Notes under the pieces: model-generated
Told to the model about the DNA's origin: nothing
Database searches by the model: none
What the model saw: the letters and a program-made list of their open reading frames with translations, nothing else
NCBI GenBank assembly: GCA_013365325.1
Contig: JABVXV010000090.1
Location: 124,001-188,000, forward strand
Origin: Dipetalonema caudispina
Taxonomy: Eukaryota > Nematoda > Chromadorea > Rhabditida > Onchocercidae
Length of the DNA: 64,000 nt
Reading direction: 5' to 3'
Translations under genes and position numbers: made by a program
Shown here: in pieces, positions 57,091 through 64,000 of the stretch
How positions within the stretch are numbered: position 1 is the stretch's first letter
How the letters are laid out: every line of letters begins with the position of its first letter

Positions 57091-59104
57091 ATGCCTAATC
57101 CTGTTCAGTGGCTTCCGTTAGAATCAAATCCGGAAGTGATAACTAATGTGAGAATTTCATACTTCAACGAGAATGAAATTTAACGGTTTTTTTTTTTGCT
57201 TTTGTCATATGCTTCGTGGTTTGATCATAGCATCGTGTTCGTGGGATATTATGAGGTTGCTTTCGCAGTTGTCAGAATAATCAGTACACAATGTTGCCCC
57301 ACTGTGAATTTTATATTTTTGCTATTCAGAATAGAGCTGAGCAAATCTGAATAGTTTTTGGTAATATGGATTATAAAAGGTTTGTAGATACAGTAAATTT
57401 TTTTCTTATATGATCAGGACAAAACATTCGAGAGATGAGAGAAGTTCTCTCGGTAACTTTTTACTTAGACAGTGAAATTATTTTAGAATCATCAAAAGAA
57501 TTAAATGAAAATTCAGCGGTTGCGACATTAACCCTAATGCTATAGTGATTTTGAAGGACTGCTTATTGTACGTGGGAAGTATTTCTCATTATAGCATATC
57601 ATAACTTTATAAGTACTGATAATCGCCTTATAAAATTGAATGATAAACATAACTCAATTAAGGTGGAATATATAATTTATTTAATACTTTTAATTTTAGT
57701 TTATGCACAAAATTGGTGTGGAGAAAGGAGTAGAATGTGTGGATATATACGGTTTCGAGGAAGATGTGTTGGCTTTTATTCCACGACCGTGTTATGCTGT
57801 TATTTTATGCTTCCCTGTGGTTGACAAGGTGTTATTCCTTTCTTGTAAATTAGTCTATGATAGACTGTAAACTATGTTTTTGCAATAGATGGACATGGTC
57901 TCCCAGTTTTTCTTTTTGGCTTTATTAACAGACCTAGATTTTGCTATATGGGAGCTATATTTTCTTCTTTTCCTCCGATCCCGTCTTTGAATTTAATCCC
58001 ATATCTTCGATACAGTGGATTGAGAGTTCTGTTTCCACCATTTCTTCAAAAAGTTTTCTTTCTTATATTGTTTTTTGTTTAGGTTGATGAAATCATGGAA
58101 CCGATCTATCAAAAAATGAAGGAAGAAGGCTGCATAGTACCTGATGGTGTCTTTTTTATGAAACAAAAAATATCAAATGCTTGTGGGACTTTTGCGCTGA
58201 TCCATTCGCTTGCCAATAATCAAAACAAAATTGATCTTGGTCAGTTATTATTAATTCCATCATAGGAGAAAATCTCCATTCTTGAATAACTATCAATTAT
58301 GTTAGTAAGTTTGCACTGCTGTTTTGTTCGGACTTCGAACCCTCTTTGTTGCACTCGTGCTTTCCATACTTATCCATAGAAATTTTTAATTTCCTGCTAG
58401 AAAAATATGGCGAGGAAGTCGAAATGCATTGCATTCTTTTATATACATGTATATAAAACAATAGTAGTTTGAATTATCTAGGAATGGCGATCAAAAGAAT
58501 AGAATTAATCACTATTAATCTTCCCCATTACTTGTTTTTAAAATCACAAAGGTTGAAATTAATCAATTTTTGCCATATTGAAGGCAATGGATCACTGAAA
58601 CAATGGTTAGATAAAGCAGTGTCATTGGGTGTTGATGAGCGGTCTGATTCCTTGGCAGAAAACTCAGCACTTGCAGAAGCTCATGATAACTGCGCTCGAG
58701 ATGGTGAAACTGATTCGAACACAACTGTTGACCATCATTTCATCTGCTATCTTAACTATGGGGATAAACTTCTTGAAATCGGTCAGTTGTTTGTTTAAAA
58801 AAAAAAAAGACACCAAGGAAAAAGACTTCGTAAATCTTGAAATTACATCGCTGGTTTCACGGTTCTTTCTAGATGTTTTTTTTCTTCAAGTTTAAGCCTC
58901 AAAATAGGTAATAATAATGAATCAAGTCTTGCTTAATTTATGGTGCAAAAATTTGTAGACTCTCGTGCTCCATCTCCTCGTATTTGTGGTTCTACCAGTG
59001 ATGCGACATTCCTGAAAGATGTTGGAAATTCATGCAAGGCATTGATGAACGAACTGAAGAATGTATCATTTAGTGCGCTTGGCATCGTTCGTGCTTCCCA
59101 GTGA
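57091..59104 (+). CDS. ubh-1: Ubiquitin carboxyl-terminal hydrolase, UCH-L3 type, 5 exons, 228 aa
   Basis: Cysteine protease (peptidase family C12) that removes small adducts from the ubiquitin C terminus in the cytosol. Exons: 57091-57147, 57700-57828, 58083-58239, 58584-58781, 58959-59104, all in frame with GT-AG introns. The start PNPVQWLPLESNPEVITN is typical of UCH-L3. FFMKQKISNACGTFALIHSL holds the oxyanion Gln90 and nucleophile Cys96, VDHHFICYL the catalytic His166, and LLEIDSRAPSP the catalytic Asp181. The segment over the active site (about 140-165, ending in an Asp/Asn/Thr-rich stretch) corresponds to the crossover loop. The length is close to human UCHL3 (230 aa), with no UCH37-like C-terminal extension. 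Exon 4 uses a pyrimidine-poor acceptor (ATATTGAAG), unusual here but required for the frame. C. elegans has several ubh paralogues, and ubh-1 is chosen because of the dpy-11 neighbourhood. Confidence 0.95.
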
Positions 59105-59267
59105 CAACATCTATCGTTGTTCGATCTCGCCGATTGTATGAGCTTGCTATTGCTTGCTTTAGTTTGTTAATTTATATTTTCTGCACATATCTTTAACAGT
59201 TTCATTATGAACCGATCATACTGTCTTTTTGCACCGTGTCGCTTATCTGTCCTTGTTGCTATTGATC

Positions 59268-59273
59268 AATAAA
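59268..59273 (+). promoter_or_regulatory. Candidate polyadenylation signal of the UCH gene
   Basis: AATAAA 163 bases after the TGA stop, in mixed-composition sequence, so a chance match is less likely than elsewhere in the window. Confidence 0.6.
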
Positions 59274-60287
59274 TGATATTTGTGGCAGAATATTGATTAC
59301 TTTTGTTAACTAGCAAGATAAAGTAGACGATGTACACTTAATGGGAAGAAATCGTAGGTTTGAAAGATTTTTAATTTATAACAAAACATCACGATAGTGA
59401 CATATGTTCGGTACACATTCATTGTGCGGTTATATAAGACATTTTCACTCTACATCGAAAATCATCTAGTTATAGATCTGTCAAATTTAACCGATTAAGG
59501 TGATGAATCCCTTGTAATCTTTTACAAATACGTTTGTTACAGATACCATATTTTCTGAGATTTTGAGCTTATTCCCTGTACTTCGCCAGTTAGCTGATTA
59601 AAATTAAAACTCTTTTCTCCTCAAATCTACTTCATAACCGATATCGTAAAGAACTCTCAGGATATTTTGTGATTCAATAGCTATACGGTTGTTGTTGAAT
59701 GAGAAAAAGAAGAAGGTATTGTTATGCTCGGATAATCGGAATGGTACACCCATTCGATTATATGTTCATTTCGTAGGATTTACTGCATCTTATTTTCATT
59801 TTCATCATGTGATAAGTAAATAAGCGCTGAGTGGTGCAACATATTCATTCAAATGTTGCAGTATCCTTTGGATACAAACTGATTAGCATAAACGGTTAAA
59901 ATAAAAGAAAGGATTACGATTTTCAAATTTCATTTAAAGAAAAAAAAAAGACTATGTTGAGGAAAAAATAAAATTTCATACGAATTCATATGAATAATCT
60001 TTTTTTTTTTTTCCTAACATTTAATAGAAAGTTCAACTTAAGACATTTGTAAGTTAACGATTAATTAAGACCAATTCTTGAGTAATTGTTAGTTTTACAA
60101 ATTTCATTTTCGCAAAAGAAAAAATCTCACAACTAACTAGTTATTTTGTATTGACCAAATTAGTTAATTAGTCATTTTACAGTCAATTAGTTCATAAAAA
60201 AATAATTAAGAGACGACGAAAGAGTGAATATTGCATTCGAGCAATTGGAATGAATGAATGAGAGAGTGGAAAAAAAAATAAATGTTT

Positions 60288-60320
<33 letters not shown>

Positions 60321-61324
60321 AAATTCCAAGACGATTACGATGTTGTAATTGTGCATGTTGTCAATGTATTTACGGAACTACAATTTAATTAATTAAATTA
60401 GTAGCTTAATTTGATAAAAATTCAATGCAGTAATTTTCATGTGCTCTTTTTTTAAAAAAGGATTTCTTTTTTTTTTTTTTTTTTTTTTTTTGAAAGATTC
60501 ATTAAAGTTTATAAATTTTTTTACTGCTAATATCATGCAATTCGTAGTCCAAATTCAATAGATTTACCGATTAAATTAATTTGTTATTTGAATTTGATAT
60601 CGTTAATAGAGTGGTTTTTGCCCGAGTGCTTTGATATTGAAACGATAAAATACTATTACGAAATAATTACCAATTAAATTAATTTAATATTTGAAATTAA
60701 TGTCGTGCAATTCATAATTCAAATTTAATATGAATACTCAGTTTAGTTTTTTTTAATTTAATCAAATTTCACATAGCGAATTAATTTAATGGAAATATTT
60801 AATATCAAAATAAGAATATAGTTATCAAAGTAAAAAGAAAACTTTAGTATCATAATAAAAATTATTTTGATATTATAATATTTATGAATGTATCCTATCA
60901 AATTTATTAATACGAATGGAATCTTATAAGTGATTTAAATAATAAAATATTTATGCATTTATCGTAATAGATCGTCTAACATTAAAATTTATAATAGTTA
61001 ATTTCAAATATTTCAAGCTAATTTGCATATTATTTTTCATATTTGTTATTTATTTGTTTTTTTTTTTCACACTGATTATTTTTTAAATTCATCCATCACT
61101 TTTTTAATTAATACTTAAGAACTATTTAATTTCTATAACTATCATCTAATCACGTATATTTGCAATTATTTAATTAGATATCATTTTAACTTTTCAATGC
61201 CCTTTTCTAAAATTTCGACTTTTTTTTTTTTTGGAGGGAGGGGAGGGTATTTCTAGTATTACGATAATGCTTTTCATTATGAAGTGTAATTTAATTAATG
61301 AAAAAAAAAAACGAAGTTGGATAT

Positions 61325-61460
61325 TTGATAATCATATAATCATACTGTTTCTAATGATAATGAAAGATCACTGATAACTGATAATCATAGTGTTTCTAAT
61401 GATAATGAAAAATCACTGATAACTGATAATCATAATGTTTCCAATGATAATGAAAAGTTA
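61325..61460. repeat. 45-bp tandem repeat, about 3 copies
   Basis: GTTTCTAATGATAATGAAA recurs at 61347, 61392 and 61437 (GTTTCCAATG in the last), each followed by (A)TCACTGATAACTGATAATCA. The period is exactly 45 bases. Confidence 0.9.
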
Positions 61461-61952
61461 GGACATGCTTCCTCACTGATGGTAAATTGATAATGATAAG
61501 GTGATAAAAAGATCAATGAGATAGTCGTCTAAAATGTAATGCAAAAATTTTATCATATCATCGATCTATATTTCATTGCATATTGTTCAAATTTTAATTT
61601 ATCAAACTATATTTCATACAGTTTAGGTTGCATTTTAAATACCTTAAAATAATCATATTTTAAATTTTTTGAAAAAAAAAAGATTGAATTAAATCTAATT
61701 TTAATTAATGACTCACAAAATTATTTTATTGCTTTTAATAGCGTTAACTTTCTTATCTTTCAATAGGTATTTTTAATTCCATGCAACCATCATATTAACC
61801 ATTTATCTAATGGTGTCATCATTTTGTGAATCATCAAATGATATGTTAAAAAAAAAAAAAAATGTTTAACAAAAAGAAACGAAGAAAATTCTTTTTTTGA
61901 AATATTACTTTTCACATGGTTGGTTGCACTTTTTTTTTCTCTTACAAAAATG

Positions 61953-61987
<35 letters not shown>

Positions 61988-63340
61988 TTAAACTTTATAT
62001 TAATGCAACAAAAGTATTGTATGATTATTTTGTTCACTTATTTATTTGTTTATTTATTTGTTATTTGTTTATTTACATTCCTTGAAATTATAATCATGTA
62101 ATTATTTATGCATTGAATATGAATGAATCGATTTATATGATTGTTTATTTTGTTTGTTTGTTTTCACGCTTATTTGTTTACACTTACACTTCATTCATCA
62201 ACAACAATACCTATCCATGGATGATATGTTTGAATTTTTTGAATTTCATCAATAATTAATTAAATCACATAGATATTAACTAATAATATATGCAAATATT
62301 TGGGCCTAATTTCTTTTTTTGTAATTATCTGATGTATATAAGAATATATCCCTATAAAAAGTTGTTGAAATTACTTTTTAAATTAACTTAAAATACCGTA
62401 ATGTTTTGATATATTTAAAATAACTTAAAATATCATAAAGCTTTATAGTTATGACATAATTTTGATATATTTATACCTTATTTTCAATTAATTTTAATAT
62501 TTTTATAGTAAAAAGAATTATTCGATATTTAGTATATTCGATATACATATCCTTAGCATTTGATATCTGTTATTTAATATTCATATATTTATTGTAGACT
62601 TATTATTTTACAAAAACATCTTTCATTTCAATTTCATCGATTCGTTTCATCATTGATTAGAAAATTGTAAATTAATTTACAAACATAAATGTGACAAATT
62701 TGTGAAATAGTTGAAGCGAAATTATTTTTTTTGCAACTTATACCTTTTTTTTCGCGTTAATTAATAAAGCAAACATAAAGGTGGCGAAATTAAATTAAAC
62801 TTTTTAAGTAAATGAAGTATTTTATAATTATATGTGTATTCTTTTTTTTTGAAACACTTTATTGAATGTATGACTATGAGAAAAAAGAAAGAAAACATTC
62901 AACTTTATGAAATTTTTAAAATTATAAATTCATCACAAACAGCAGTGATAAGCAAAAAGCAAAATATCATAAGGAAGTTAATTATAATTTCTTCGAGAAT
63001 GTTGCATCGTCAGTCGAGACTTAATTATTTTCACATGCTAATATATAAACAGTTGCTAATGACCCTTTTTAAAGTTCATATTGTAAGCTTCCGGAAAGAG
63101 TGCTCAAAGCAAAAAAGAAGAACTGAAGAATCCGGAAAATACTCAATTCATTGAAAAGTTTCAAAACTTACATCTAGGAAATTTGTTTTGAATTTGAAAT
63201 TTTATAAAGTTATATGGAATGCAATTAAATATCTATAGACTACTAGACTTATATCAATCAATCGATTAGTGGATGAAATAAGTCAGTAAAACGATCAATT
63301 AATTAATGAGTAAGCAAAATTAATTACTCCATCAATGAAA

Positions 63341-63395
63341 CGATCAATCAATCGATCAATCAATCAATCGATCAATCATTCATTCATTCATTCAT
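63341..63395. repeat. (ATCA/ATCG)n and (ATTC)n microsatellite
   Basis: Tandem ATCA and ATCG units pass into CATT units. Non-coding. Confidence 0.8.
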
Positions 63396-64000
63396 ACAAA
63401 AAAAATCACTCATAAGTTACCTAATTGATCAATTCATTTTATTTAGCAATAATCAAATTTCATACATTACCAATATCTTCTTCATTTCATAATTAACTAA
63501 AAAAAAAAAAAGAAAAAAAAAACCAGGTAATAAATAGGTACGAAAAAAAAAAAAAAGAAACAGGTCGGTAGTTGTTTCATAATTTACTCGATTAGATTTT
63601 GTTATCTTTCTTTTCGTGTTTTATAATCAATTAAGGTAACAACGTAAAATTGAAAACCTTGGAATGATTGAGAAGATAAAGAAGGAATGAAAAAGGTAAA
63701 TGGGTAAAAAAAAAAAGAATCAAGAAGAAGAAGAGATCGAAGATTAATTCATTTTTACAATTCCATTCATTCCAATTAAATTTGTAATTTTTTCTTCTCG
63801 ATCAAAATGATGCACCTAATTTTATCGTAATGAATTTTTTTTTTTTTCACATTCTTTTTTTTTTTTTTTCTCTTTTGATTTTTTTCTTTGTTTTTTTTTT
63901 TTTTTTTTTACCCCTTTTATTCTGTCTTAATTATCCATTAATTAAATTAATTCAATTCTTTGTAAAAACTATCAAAAGATTATTTCAAAATGGAGAAGAA

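Larger units (their letters stand above)
59105..64000. other. Region downstream of the UCH gene, no supported gene
   Basis: About 4.9 kb. The first 200 or so bases are the UCH 3' UTR. The remainder is AT-rich with long poly-T/poly-A runs, a 45-bp tandem repeat and ATCA microsatellites. An open frame at 62834-63154 (+, 106 codons) is Lys/Ile-rich with no recognised domain and no clear splice context, so it is not called as a gene. Confidence 0.6.

Noticed and set aside
58629..58895. 88-codon + strand frame overlapping UCH exon 4
   Set aside because: Alternate frame of the exon that carries the catalytic His. It runs into intron and poly-A sequence.
62834..63154. 106-codon open frame on the + strand
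   Set aside because: Lys/Ile-rich, no recognised domain, no clear splice or trans-splice context. AT-rich DNA yields such frames by chance.

Overview
The window is eukaryotic, very AT-rich DNA with many introns and long homopolymer and simple-sequence tracts. It most likely comes from a parasitic nematode. Introns mostly use GTAAGT/GTTAGT/GTATAT-type donors and short TTTTCAG/TTACAG/TTATAG acceptors without a long separate pyrimidine tract. Two genes start 10-11 bases after an acceptor that has no donor visible upstream, as expected for spliced-leader trans-splicing. From memory of C. elegans gene names, mdh-1, dpy-11 and ubh-1 also lie side by side there. The long introns suggest a spirurid/filarial-type worm rather than Caenorhabditis, but the species cannot be fixed from the sequence. 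One run of 100 N (48412-48511) marks an assembly gap.

Layout. 1-2618: intergenic, low-complexity, with a degenerate tandem array just upstream of the first gene. 2619-36709 (+): one giant gene, read here as 50 coding exons with continuous reading frame (about 3239 residues), encoding a nematode member of the Bark beetle/Anakonda family of tricellular-junction transmembrane proteins. Its ectodomain is three successive modules of about 824-856 residues. Each has a beta-strand initiator, an SRCR domain, beta-helix repeats, a CUB-like domain, more beta-helix, and a closing N-x-W-G motif. A C-type-lectin-like domain, one membrane segment and a cytoplasmic tail of about 438 residues follow. 36710-41991: intergenic, repeats only. 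41992-45090 (+): cytosolic malate dehydrogenase (8 exons, 330 aa). 45091-52680: intergenic, with a 93-bp minisatellite broken by the gap. 52681-55717 (+): DPY-11/TMX1-type ER thioredoxin (7 exons, 289 aa). 57091-59104 (+): UCH-L3-type ubiquitin hydrolase (5 exons, 228 aa). 59105-64000: no supported gene.

No tRNA, rRNA, CRISPR array or transposase gene was recognised. The most notable features are the internal triplication of the giant junction protein, the repeated small tandem duplications in its introns (two of which carry decayed copies of splice boundaries), and the apparent conservation of the mdh-1/dpy-11/ubh-1 neighbourhood. All four genes are on the + strand, but nothing suggests the giant gene shares a pathway with the other three.
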